Both the position numbers and the translations under genes were made by a program. Under the pieces are notes generated by a model. That model was not told the DNA's origin, ran no database searches, and was given only the letters and a program-made list of their open reading frames with translations. Source: a virus. From it: DNA of 64,000 nt. The stretch lies in IMG/VR virus record IMGVR_UViG_3300020478_000007, positions 1-64,000 of that record. One strand, given 5' to 3'. This document shows, one piece after another, positions 8,634-16,795 of the stretch (its first letter is position 1; every line of letters starts with the position of its first letter).

Positions 8634-9001
8634 TATGCTGCCTCCGCTAGTTTCAATAGTCTGAAGTGGCGTCGGACTGCCTCTTGCAGCATTTCGCGCT
8701 TGTTGTTAAGCATCATTTCGGCAGCGCTATGGTAAGCCCTTCCGACTCGTAGATCAGGGTTATCTCTCAGAACTATGGACCCATCTTTGTTGACCATAGG
8801 GCTTAATACTTGCGTTAATGATGTAAAAGGGAACATGTCCCGAGTGGCGCTTACGATGTCATCAACTGTGGTGGAGTCAAATGAATCTAAATCCATGCCT
8901 AGTATTGCCATCACATAAGCGACTTCGCCTTCGAGATATGCAATATCAGCGGCTGCATCGTAAATGTTGCCTTCGGAACCGGTAAAAGATCGAGTACTCA
9001 T
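8633..9001 (-). CDS. hypothetical protein, acidic helical
   Basis: 122 aa, one base shared with the gene downstream and 4 with the gene upstream, so coupled in a minus-strand operon. Predominantly helical, no membrane segment or metal motif. Contains VTMVNKDGS-type loop and an Arg-rich C-terminal helix (MLQEAVRRHFRLLKL). I do not recognise the family. Confidence 0.65.
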   Translation of the reverse strand: MSTRSFTGSEGNIYDAAADIAYLEGEVAYVMAILGMDLDSFDSTTVDDIVSATRDMFPFTSLTQVLSPMVNKDGSIVLRDNPDLRVGRAYHSAAEMMLNNKREMLQEAVRRHFRLLKLAEAA

Positions 9002-9615
9002 TCTCCTAAATCATCCCATTCTGCGGACATGTCTACTTTTATATACCCGGCATGTCCTGCTTCTGTAGTGGAGGGGTTCATAGGAGTAATCCCACCTAAA
9101 CGGATACACCCCCAATAAAGAGAGTCGTGGCTTTCAGGCATATCTGGATCACCAACTGTGACTCCACCTGTTTTTGCTACACGCCCAATAAGTTCGGGGA
9201 TCCATTCGATTGGATCATTATCATGTAACTCATTGTCCCATTCTCGTCTTCCGACTTGGGCTTCTTTCCATTTTAATGGTGGGGTAACCCCATACCCTTT
9301 AACAGCGACGCGATCTTGGACATCCCCATCTACGGTTGTTTTGGCAGTGTCAGGGGCATCACCTTTGACCGCTTCAGATATCGTTCCGAGAGAGGAGAGT
9401 GTTTCATCGGTTATGGGTCGGACTCCTGAGAATCTGCCTTTAAGAGTATTTGTTGCTTCAAGGAGAGTATCTGACTGTCTTGCGTACTTATGTGGCTCGG
9501 CTCCTCCAAACATTTCTTTAAGGGCCTCGGAAGGTTCAGTATCTTGTTCCACACCCAAGAGAGTCCCAGGTTGTGGCTTTGGTGTTGGGGCAGAGTCCTT
9601 ATAATCGAACTTCAT
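8998..9615 (-). CDS. hypothetical protein, disordered N-terminus
   Basis: 205 aa. The first 110 residues are polar, rich in Thr, Pro, Asp and Gly and probably unfolded; the C-terminal 95 residues (WIPELIGRVAKTGGVTVGDPDMPESHDSLYWGCIRLGG...) look folded. Overlaps the next gene by 4 bases. Might be a minor virion or scaffold-type protein, but nothing in the sequence proves it. Confidence 0.65.
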   Translation of the reverse strand: MKFDYKDSAPTPKPQPGTLLGVEQDTEPSEALKEMFGGAEPHKYARQSDTLLEATNTLKGRFSGVRPITDETLSSLGTISEAVKGDAPDTAKTTVDGDVQDRVAVKGYGVTPPLKWKEAQVGRREWDNELHDNDPIEWIPELIGRVAKTGGVTVGDPDMPESHDSLYWGCIRLGGITPMNPSTTEAGHAGYIKVDMSAEWDDLGE

Positions 9616-9618
9616 TGG

Positions 9619-9828
9619 TTACCCCAATGCTTCGTGAGCGGCGACCTGCTTCTTTAAACAGTCGTAGGCGTTATACAAGGCGTGATCTGAATCGACAGGG
9701 ATAACGAAGGAACTATCAATGTCTTCAGGAGCCTCGGGCAGAGCGAGACAGAGTGTGTAAATGCAATACTCTAAATACTCTTTAGCCCGCGCTTTGGCGG
9801 TTGTTTTCTGAGCGTCGGTCAAGGCCAT
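9619..9828 (-). CDS. hypothetical small helical protein
   Basis: 69 aa, 3 bases upstream of the next gene in the minus-strand operon. N-terminal helix (DAQKTTAKARAKEYLEYCIYTLCLALP), then a short acidic segment and a second helix. No family recognised. Confidence 0.6.
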   Translation of the reverse strand: MALTDAQKTTAKARAKEYLEYCIYTLCLALPEAPEDIDSSFVIPVDSDHALYNAYDCLKKQVAAHEALG

Positions 9829-9840
9829 GTCTACAGCCTA

Positions 9841-10080
9841 TTACAGTGAATCGAGTTTTGCTTTAGCGGCAGACCACTTTGAGAGTGTTCCTTCTAAGGC
9901 AACCTCATTCAGGTTCTTGTTACCGTACTCATCAGCGACTGCTTTAAAATCCACTGAAAGATCATCGGGGTCAATACCTATACGCCATGATGCTTCGTGA
10001 ATTTCGTTCTCGATAGCAGCAAGTGCTCGTTGCAGCATTGACCTTTTGTCTGCGTTACTAAATGTTGTTGAGAAATCCAT
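9841..10080 (-). CDS. hypothetical small protein, first gene of minus-strand operon
   Basis: 79 aa, helical, charged (MLQRALAAIENEIHEASWRIGIDPDDL). Begins the minus-strand operon and faces the tail operon across a 169-bp divergent intergenic region that holds two inverted repeats. No family recognised. Confidence 0.6.
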   Translation of the reverse strand: MDFSTTFSNADKRSMLQRALAAIENEIHEASWRIGIDPDDLSVDFKAVADEYGNKNLNEVALEGTLSKWSAAKAKLDSL

Positions 10081-10249
10081 TCCTCATCCTTCGGCCAAAT
10101 CGGGGTTTCTAACGGCTACGTTATCAGCGACTATTTAGTTTAGTTTAGAGGCTAAACGTATAGTCACTCTTTACCCTCTCTCACCCTTTACATATGGTGA
10201 GACAGAATAGTAATAACTAACAGGCCGACTATCCCGCAAGGAGTTACAC
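10081..10249. promoter_or_regulatory. divergent regulatory region with two inverted repeats
   Basis: Lies between oppositely oriented operons. It holds GTTTAGAGGCTAAAC (10143-10157, perfect 6-base arms, preceded by tandem TTTAG) and TCTCACC-N10-GGTGAGA (10179-10202, perfect 7-base arms). Both look like operators. A plausible -10 for the tail operon (TAGTAA near 10209) and an AGGAG ribosome site before 10250 are present. No terminator between the operons. Confidence 0.5.
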
Positions 10250-10816
10250 ATGGCCGCTTCACAAAGCGCAATTACCTTCGACGTGAAGGACTGCAAGGTC
10301 TACGAGATCACCGCTGACGCAAGCGGTAGTGCAACGACCTTCGGTACTGGCGTCGATGTCCCCGGTATCCAGGAAGTATCCCTGGAGCCAAACTTTATAA
10401 CCAATGAGTTGAAAGGTGACGGCGGTGTTGTTCTTGCCAAGAAGGGTAAGATCGACCGTCTCAACTTCTCATGTACATACAGCGAACTTTCCATGACAGT
10501 TCTTTCTGTTCTACTTGGACAGACAATAACTGAGGCTGGAACAGGCACATCAGAAACAGCACTTTTGCCTATCGATGACACCTCGCTTCCGTACTTCAAG
10601 GTTGGTTTCCTGATTGACGATCTACAGACATCTGGAGATTCTCTTGCCACCGTTTTGGTGACATTGCAGAAATGCCAGTTGACTGGTGGTTCGTTGGTAT
10701 CAGGTTCTACTGACACCTTCAACACTCCGAACTTCACCGCTGAGGCTATTAAGCCTGCCGGTACACCAGTTCGGTACGGAGCAATATCATTCGCTGAAAC
10801 AGCAGAATCGCTCTAA
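10250..10816 (+). CDS. major tail (tube) protein
   Basis: 188 aa, strong start with AAGGAG 8 bases before ATG. The beta-rich sequence with VPGIQEVSLEPNFITNELKGDGGVVLAKKGKIDRLNFSCTYSELSMTVLSVLLGQ is typical of siphovirus tail-tube monomers (lambda gpV / HK97 gp6 type fold). Gene order supports it: followed by a tail assembly chaperone pair and tape measure. It forms the hexameric rings of the tail tube. A strong hairpin follows the gene, consistent with high separate expression. Confidence 0.75.
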   Translation: MAASQSAITFDVKDCKVYEITADASGSATTFGTGVDVPGIQEVSLEPNFITNELKGDGGVVLAKKGKIDRLNFSCTYSELSMTVLSVLLGQTITEAGTGTSETALLPIDDTSLPYFKVGFLIDDLQTSGDSLATVLVTLQKCQLTGGSLVSGSTDTFNTPNFTAEAIKPAGTPVRYGAISFAETAESL

Positions 10817-10850
10817 ATAACTAAAAAACCGAATTAAAAGCGGGATTTTA

Positions 10851-10884
10851 AGAGGACGACAGCCTGTGAGGGCTGTCGTCCTCT
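10851..10884 (+). terminator. 14-bp perfect hairpin after tail tube gene
   Basis: Arms 10851-10864 and 10871-10884 (AGAGGACGACAGCC and its complement) with a 6-base loop. No T-run follows, so it may be a leaky terminator or an mRNA-stabilising end rather than a classic intrinsic terminator. Confidence 0.65.
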
Positions 10885-10908
10885 CGCGCTTGCGGTACAT
10901 TAGTAAGT

Positions 10909-11448
10909 ATGGAATACACCGCTGAAATACTCAGGAATAAAGGTGTTCCCATTGAGGTAGCCGATGTAATCCACATCGATGGCGACTGGCCGCTCCAGTA
11001 CACACCTGAAGGGGAACTAAAAACAGAAACCATCTACGTTAGATTCACACACAATGTCATTGCTGATATTGAAGAATTATGGGGTGGGTTAGATAAATGG
11101 CAGGCACAAATGGAGACAAAGCCTGTTTCTACGTTACGGAGGATCCTTTCTCTTATAGAGAATGAGCCTTTAGAGGTAACTGGTGCCCGAATGATAGAAG
11201 GTCGTTTGCCCGAATACAGTAATGCGATTGGAGTAGCCTGGGCTATGGCAAACGGCGTGGACCCCGAGATAGCGAGCCAACTTCTGGTAGAAGCGGAGAT
11301 AGGGGTGGGCTCGCAGATACAGATGCTGAACGAGGAACTGAAGGAAAATCTCGTTGGGAATACCCTTGGGCAAGAGCCATCGCAGCCTGGTGCCAAACAG
11401 GACAAAGATACGGAGACTTCTGGGACGCCAGCCCAGCCCAAGTCATAG
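10909..11448 (+). CDS. tail assembly chaperone, gpG-like
   Basis: 179 aa. Position between tube protein and tape measure, acidic helical composition, and the overlapping extension in the -1 frame identify the gpG-type tail chaperone, which coats the tape measure during tail assembly. No ribosome site is seen; TACATT ends 7 bases before ATG, as in leaderless messages. The C-terminal residues after the presumed slip point (EPSQPGAKQDKDTETSGTPAQPKS) are low-complexity. Confidence 0.75.
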   Translation: MEYTAEILRNKGVPIEVADVIHIDGDWPLQYTPEGELKTETIYVRFTHNVIADIEELWGGLDKWQAQMETKPVSTLRRILSLIENEPLEVTGARMIEGRLPEYSNAIGVAWAMANGVDPEIASQLLVEAEIGVGSQIQMLNEELKENLVGNTLGQEPSQPGAKQDKDTETSGTPAQPKS

Positions 11449-11579
11449 CCGCTGTTTCTGTTGAGGACAGTAAGACTAAAAAAACCAAGGATGTCACTGA
11501 GGTACAGAGATTCGCTGCCTCATTGGGCGGAGGATTGGTAAAAGACACGTTTGACCCCAGCAACCCGTTTGGAGATTAG
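11340..11579 (+). CDS. tail assembly chaperone frameshift extension (gpGT), -1 frame
   Basis: An open -1 frame continues the chaperone. From about 11350 it encodes EYPWARAIAAWCQTGQ... and ends at the TAG at 11577-11579 with FAASLGGGLVKDTFDPSNPFGD. The coding character and overlap are what is expected of gpGT made by programmed -1 frameshifting, conserved in siphophages. The slip site is not a canonical heptamer; GGAAAAT near 11341-11347 is the best candidate. The start given is the approximate slip region. Confidence 0.7.
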   Translation, partial: EGKSRWEYPWARAIAAWCQTGQRYGDFWDASPAQVIAAVSVEDSKTKKTKDVTEVQRFAASLGGGLVKDTFDPSNPFGD

Positions 11580-11603
11580 CGAAATCAGTAGAAGAATGGT
11601 GTA

Positions 11604-14600
11604 ATGGCCGTCCAGTTACCACCTCTTGTGCAAACTATTGTCCTTGACCCCACTGGGGTTAAGGCAGGTGCTGGCGCATTCGCTAAATCGATGGGCAGTG
11701 TTAATAAAGCAACCGATGCCGCTAACACTGGCATGCTTGGTTTAGGGAACAACTTAAGTACTGTTGCTTTCCGTGCCCAAACTGCGGGTAGAGCCCTCCG
11801 TAACAAATTAGGGTTGCCTCTCGTCGCGATAGGTGCTCTTGCGGCTAAGTCGTTTGCCGATTTTGAAGCGACTATGACTCGCATTGAGTCTTTGGTGGGC
11901 ATTTCTGCTGCGGGTGTTTCTAAATTCGCTGACTCTGTTCAAGAGGTTTCACGGGAAACTGGTCGAGGCCCTAAAGAATTAGCAGAAGCCATGTTCTTTA
12001 TTTCATCTGCTGGTTTGCGTGGTGCTGCGGCAACAGACGTTTTAAATAACTCTGCGAGAGCAGCGGCCCTCGGGCTTGGCCAAACAAAAGTAGTTGCTGA
12101 TGCTGCTACTTCAGCGATTAACGCTTATGGCATTGAAAACTTAGGGGCTTCACAAGCCACGGATGTTCTTGTTGCTGCTGTACGTGAAGGTAAAGTCGAA
12201 GCCGACCGTTTAGCGCCTGCTATTGGTAAAGCAATCCCGGTTGCTTCTGCTATGGGAATCGAATTCCACGAAGTCGCAGCGGCTATTGCTTCTATGACCC
12301 GTACTGGTACTGACGCTAGAACGTCAGCCATTCAGTTGCGGCAGATTATGCAGTCACTTTTAGATCCTTCTAGGCAAGCAACAAAAGCCCTAAAAGAAAT
12401 GGGTGTCGCTGAAGGCGAGTTGCGTAGACAAGCAGACGAAGAAGGTCTTTTAGCGGTTCTTAAACGGTTAAGAGATCTTTCAATAGAAAACGCTGATGCT
12501 TTCGCTGATGTGTTCCCTAACGTTCGTGCTTTGGCTGGTGCTTTGGATATCACGGGTGCGAACTTGGAGGAAAACGAAGGCATTTTCCGTGCTTTGGCTA
12601 ACTCCACTGGTGACACCGCAGAGGGTTATGCGAAAGTACAGAAAACCATAAGGCAACAGGTCCTTGAAGCGTTTGCCAAACTGCAAAACGCGATGATTGA
12701 CCTTGGTAAAAGCATGGGGCCTTTGGTTGATGTGTTTGTTTTCTTCGTTGAAAAAGCCGCTGCGTTGATTCAGTTCTTCGCTGATAACAAATGGGCGACT
12801 GCGACAGTTGCTGTTTTTGCTGCTTTAGCAGTAACCGTAGGAACATTGGCTACTGGTTTTGCTGTTGCGGCGCAAATGGTCATTGGGTTCAAAACAGTTA
12901 TGACGTCGACAATCGCTACGGCTACCGTTTTGGGCACACAATTAACTGCTTTGAAACTTGCGATGATCTCAACTGGTATCGGGGCTTTGATTGTAGGACT
13001 TGGAACCGCTCTTGCTTTCGTTATGAAATTTGGGAAGGGTTCTAAATCTGCTGCTAAAGAAGCGGCTGAACTTCGGCTGGCGATAGATGACATCAGGATG
13101 GTCGCTGGTAGAGCAGTTAAACCTCTGATCGAGATGGGCGGTGCGTTACAAGGTCTTTCTAGTCACGCTGATCCGACTGTCAAAGCGTTCTTTGACACCT
13201 ACGCAGATGCAATAAACGATGCTAAAAGTTTAGGCGACGACATTGCCCGACTCCAGGCTGAAGATTCACTTTTACAAATGTTCTTTGGCTCTGGGGACAC
13301 TGAAGAGAATAGAAAAGCGTTGGACACGATTGTTAAGAATCTTCAATTGTCACTGCGGGATTTCGAGTTATTCGACCGCTTGTTCGAAGGCGGAGATGTC
13401 AGTTTTGAGGAAGCCTTTACGGCTTTCCTTATTGGTGAAGATACAGCGGCGCAAACGAGGCGTGCTATAAGAACGATGACAGATCGTGTAATAGCAACAA
13501 CAGATGATGTTTTCAAAGAAATGGGCGAGTCCCTTGCATTTGAGAGAGAAAAGAATCCTGCTTTTGATTCTGTAGAGTGGCTTAATTTACCTTCAGAAGA
13601 AGAGTTAGGTCAGGAACTCGCTGGGCTCAATGCCTTTATGGATAACGACCTTACAGATGCGTTAGAAGTGCCAGCCAGAATATTGGATCAGGCTATGCGT
13701 TCAGGTAGAACTCAAGAGTTTTCGTCACTTTGGGAATCAATCATGACGCAAGCCGGTCAGCATGCTCACCTGTTTGGGTTGACCACAGAAGAGATGCGAA
13801 TGATGGTCGAAACCAATCTGATGTCGGCAATCCATTTAATGGATGACTTCACGGAAGACACAGGTCGCGGTTTAGACACTCTTCAAGGCATGCTTTTAGC
13901 CATCGCTGGCTCAGACGCTGATACCCGTGACTTTTTATTAGCCAAATTTGATGAAAGTGGCGCCGAGTGGTGGACGCACATGGCCGAGGCTTACGAAAAA
14001 AGTCTAAGAATGTTAGAACGTGAAAGACATGAACATGAAGGCATGCTCGACCCTCTGAATAGACACAACGAGGCTTTGCGTTTAGCGGGTTGGGAAGTCG
14101 AGGGTGTGGCTAAAAAACAACAGGGGTTGAATAACGTCACAGAAAAGTACGAAGAGATAATGCAAGATGTTCTTGACGACATGGCTACCGGTTTCGAAAC
14201 CGCCAACAAAAACATTAAAGAGTTCCAAAGACGATGGGACATGCTTATTGGGACTTCAACCGATTTCAATGCTTTGCAAAGAGAATTTCGTCAAGGTCAA
14301 ACAGATCTCAAAGAAGCATTTGACGCCCTCGGTGGGGCTTCTCTGTTCAACCAATCTCCTGCTGCTGATGCAGCGAATGAGGCTTTAGAAGATCAAATTA
14401 ACTTGGCTGGCGAATTCGCCGCTGAAGTTTTTGGTGCTACTAATGACATGGAACAAGCCGAAGCAGCACTAATGAGTTACCTTGATGCAATTGCTCGTGT
14501 CGCTGCTGGCACTGGTGTGAACATGGATGAGTTCACTGAGATGATGGCTGGGCTTCAACTAACGCCTGAAAGTCTCCAAGTCATAACAGCAGATGCTAAT

Positions 14601-15926
14601 GATCCTGCTACAGCGGCTCTCATTGAGAGAGCCAGTAATATGAAAAAACTTGGTGTTTCTCATTTCGGGCCAGCAGGTGAAGTTCTTGGTGAAGCACTGG
14701 GTGACGGTGTCTCGATGGGGATTTTCAATTCTGATGGGGAGTTGATTGACTCGGGTATCGGGTTGATGAACCGTCTAATCACACGTTTGATGGAATTCGC
14801 TGGTATATCTAGCCCCTCTCAATTGACTAAAAAAGAAATCGGTGAACCGATTGTTACTGGCATCATTCTTGGGATAGAAGAAAAACGACAAGATCTTGTT
14901 AATGCGACAAGAGAAGCAGTTGAGTTGGCTCTAAACGGGGCGAAACGTCGGGTGACGGCTGTGATGGCTGCTATCCGTGCTGAACTTGACATGCAAGACG
15001 CTCAAGCCAGAATTAACAAATTGACACGAGACACGGCTGGTTCAGGAATATCTAGGCGTGAAGAACTCATGGGCAAAATATTGGGTCGCCGTGTTAAAGA
15101 AGCGAAACGTGCGATGCGTTTAGGCCAAGGCCATTTAGATGAACTTCAATTGGCTGTTTTAGATGCCGAAAATGCTCAAGAAGACTTTGATCAAGAAGCA
15201 CGTTCAGGTTCTGAACTCCAAAGAGCGCAGGTTGCGTTAATGCAATCTGGGTTTGATGCTGCGGAAGCCCAAGCGAAAATGAGGATGGAAGGCGAATCCG
15301 CTATAGGCATGTTTAAAGAGTTGGCTACCACTATGGGAATAGCGGTAGGTGGGATCAACCAATTGTTAGATACTGGTTCTGACCCTAACGACATGTTGTC
15401 AAAGATTTTCAGTGAAGACATGATTGAAAAAATTGAATTCGCTGCGACAGAAATGGCTTGGATCAAAGAAAAAGCAGAAGAACTTTCTAATGTGACACCG
15501 CCGTGGGCGAAATGGGCTTTCCCTGATTTCGCTTTCGAACTGGGCCAAGCAAATGCACCAACTAATGTAAATAGCGGTGGGACTGGGCTGACTCAATCAG
15601 ACTTACTAGGGGTAAACCCTGGTCAATCTTTAGCAATGACCGGCAGTGTAGATTTCGCTGGGATGAGCGCTGGCACCGCAGGTCAGTACACGACACTGCC
15701 AGTTAATTCACAAACATCAAATGATGTAATTGTCCAAGGTGACCTCGTTAACAACTTTGGCAGCGCTCCTGAAGATCCTGATGCCTGGGCATCGTCAATT
15801 AAGAACAAGGTAAGAGAGGGACACTTTAGCGACAGCCCAGAAGTACGAAGTGCTGTTGGCGCTGCTACCGGTGCTCAGGTTAGTAACCAGTGGGGTTGGG
15901 TTGATGGATTTGGAGGTTATGGATAA
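11604..15926 (+). CDS. tape measure protein
   Basis: 1440 aa, implying a tail of roughly 200 nm at about 1.5 angstrom per residue. The N-terminal 300 residues match the phage tail tape measure domain (TIGR01760 type): ADFEATMTRIESLVGIS, SRETGRGPKELAEAMFFISSAG, LAPAIGKAIPVASAMG, ASMTRTGTDARTSAIQLRQI. Residues about 395-470 are hydrophobic helices (ATATVAVFAALAVTVGTLATGF and a second) that may enter the host membrane. The rest is helical and coiled-coil, ending in a Gly/Pro-rich segment near the baseplate end. It sets tail length and is ejected with DNA. Start ATG lacks a strong ribosome site. Confidence 0.95.
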   Translation: MAVQLPPLVQTIVLDPTGVKAGAGAFAKSMGSVNKATDAANTGMLGLGNNLSTVAFRAQTAGRALRNKLGLPLVAIGALAAKSFADFEATMTRIESLVGISAAGVSKFADSVQEVSRETGRGPKELAEAMFFISSAGLRGAAATDVLNNSARAAALGLGQTKVVADAATSAINAYGIENLGASQATDVLVAAVREGKVEADRLAPAIGKAIPVASAMGIEFHEVAAAIASMTRTGTDARTSAIQLRQIMQSLLDPSRQATKALKEMGVAEGELRRQADEEGLLAVLKRLRDLSIENADAFADVFPNVRALAGALDITGANLEENEGIFRALANSTGDTAEGYAKVQKTIRQQVLEAFAKLQNAMIDLGKSMGPLVDVFVFFVEKAAALIQFFADNKWATATVAVFAALAVTVGTLATGFAVAAQMVIGFKTVMTSTIATATVLGTQLTALKLAMISTGIGALIVGLGTALAFVMKFGKGSKSAAKEAAELRLAIDDIRMVAGRAVKPLIEMGGALQGLSSHADPTVKAFFDTYADAINDAKSLGDDIARLQAEDSLLQMFFGSGDTEENRKALDTIVKNLQLSLRDFELFDRLFEGGDVSFEEAFTAFLIGEDTAAQTRRAIRTMTDRVIATTDDVFKEMGESLAFEREKNPAFDSVEWLNLPSEEELGQELAGLNAFMDNDLTDALEVPARILDQAMRSGRTQEFSSLWESIMTQAGQHAHLFGLTTEEMRMMVETNLMSAIHLMDDFTEDTGRGLDTLQGMLLAIAGSDADTRDFLLAKFDESGAEWWTHMAEAYEKSLRMLERERHEHEGMLDPLNRHNEALRLAGWEVEGVAKKQQGLNNVTEKYEEIMQDVLDDMATGFETANKNIKEFQRRWDMLIGTSTDFNALQREFRQGQTDLKEAFDALGGASLFNQSPAADAANEALEDQINLAGEFAAEVFGATNDMEQAEAALMSYLDAIARVAAGTGVNMDEFTEMMAGLQLTPESLQVITADANDPATAALIERASNMKKLGVSHFGPAGEVLGEALGDGVSMGIFNSDGELIDSGIGLMNRLITRLMEFAGISSPSQLTKKEIGEPIVTGIILGIEEKRQDLVNATREAVELALNGAKRRVTAVMAAIRAELDMQDAQARINKLTRDTAGSGISRREELMGKILGRRVKEAKRAMRLGQGHLDELQLAVLDAENAQEDFDQEARSGSELQRAQVALMQSGFDAAEAQAKMRMEGESAIGMFKELATTMGIAVGGINQLLDTGSDPNDMLSKIFSEDMIEKIEFAATEMAWIKEKAEELSNVTPPWAKWAFPDFAFELGQANAPTNVNSGGTGLTQSDLLGVNPGQSLAMTGSVDFAGMSAGTAGQYTTLPVNSQTSNDVIVQGDLVNNFGSAPEDPDAWASSIKNKVREGHFSDSPEVRSAVGAATGAQVSNQWGWVDGFGGYG

Positions 15927-16795
15927 TGCCTTTTAACGCGAACGGATATGTCGAGGCATACATGGTCAATGGCCAATCTATGGACACTTCACAATTCGCT
16001 ATAGAAACAGTTCAAGAGTCACTACCTGTGATGCGGGGAGATAATGTCATCCCAGCAATGGATCACGGTGTTAGATGGCGTAGCAAAAGACTCGGCCCTC
16101 GAAGCGAAAATTGGGGTCTGTGGATTTGTGATGCAGAAACATCTAGTGGGCTACCGCCATCTACAGAAGAAGGCAAACGGGCCCAATTCCACGCAAATTG
16201 GGATACCGTTATGGAAATCCTATTTACAACACATTTAGCCACAGGTTACGACGCCCCTCTGCAAGTCGTTCGGAAAATGAAGAAGGATACGTCAACACCT
16301 ACGAATGCTTCTTACATGGTTAATTATGGTGAAGTGTTGGGCAGTATAAGCGTTGATGATTACCGTCCATGGGCTTGGGCTCGTTTTAACGTGAATGTCG
16401 GTTATATGGATCCCCGTTGGTATGAATGCAATTCGACTGGAACAAAAACTGACACTGCGATAAATGCTGGTACTACCAATGTGGGTGGAACAGCGTTGAT
16501 GACAAAAATGACAATAAGATTGACAGCCGATAGTGGCGCAGTGACAGGTGCCTATGCGGAGAACCAAACAACTGGAAGCAAAATAGGTATTGGGGATCTT
16601 GCTAGTGGGGAATATGTAGATATAAACACATCTACTTTTGTGGCTACTTCAAGCACTAATGGTGATGTCACAGGAAAGGTTGATCGAACGGGCTCAACGA
16701 CCAGCGACTGGTTCCAGTTAAGGCCGAACGTAGATAACGTATTGGCCACTAACGCAGGGACTCTTACGGTTACATATACCAAGGCGTTTATGTAA
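15926..16795 (+). CDS. distal tail protein (Dit-like)
   Basis: 289 aa, one-base overlap with the tape measure stop. Beta-rich; N-terminal MVNGQSMDTSQFAIETVQESLPVMRGDNVIPAMDHGVRW is like actinophage minor tail proteins placed immediately after the tape measure. By position this is the distal tail protein that joins tube and hub. C-terminal half (TDSGAVTGAYAENQTTGSKIG) resembles a jelly-roll. Family call from position and pattern. Confidence 0.7.
   Translation: MPFNANGYVEAYMVNGQSMDTSQFAIETVQESLPVMRGDNVIPAMDHGVRWRSKRLGPRSENWGLWICDAETSSGLPPSTEEGKRAQFHANWDTVMEILFTTHLATGYDAPLQVVRKMKKDTSTPTNASYMVNYGEVLGSISVDDYRPWAWARFNVNVGYMDPRWYECNSTGTKTDTAINAGTTNVGGTALMTKMTIRLTADSGAVTGAYAENQTTGSKIGIGDLASGEYVDINTSTFVATSSTNGDVTGKVDRTGSTTSDWFQLRPNVDNVLATNAGTLTVTYTKAFM

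Noticed and set aside
9158-9604. Plus-strand ORF of 148 aa opposite the 8998-9615 gene
   Set aside because: Shadow frame of a coupled minus-strand operon, Ser/Pro-rich without domain pattern.
11034-11441. Minus-strand ORF opposite the tail chaperone
   Set aside because: Reverse shadow; the plus-strand frame has position, coding pattern and frameshift extension.
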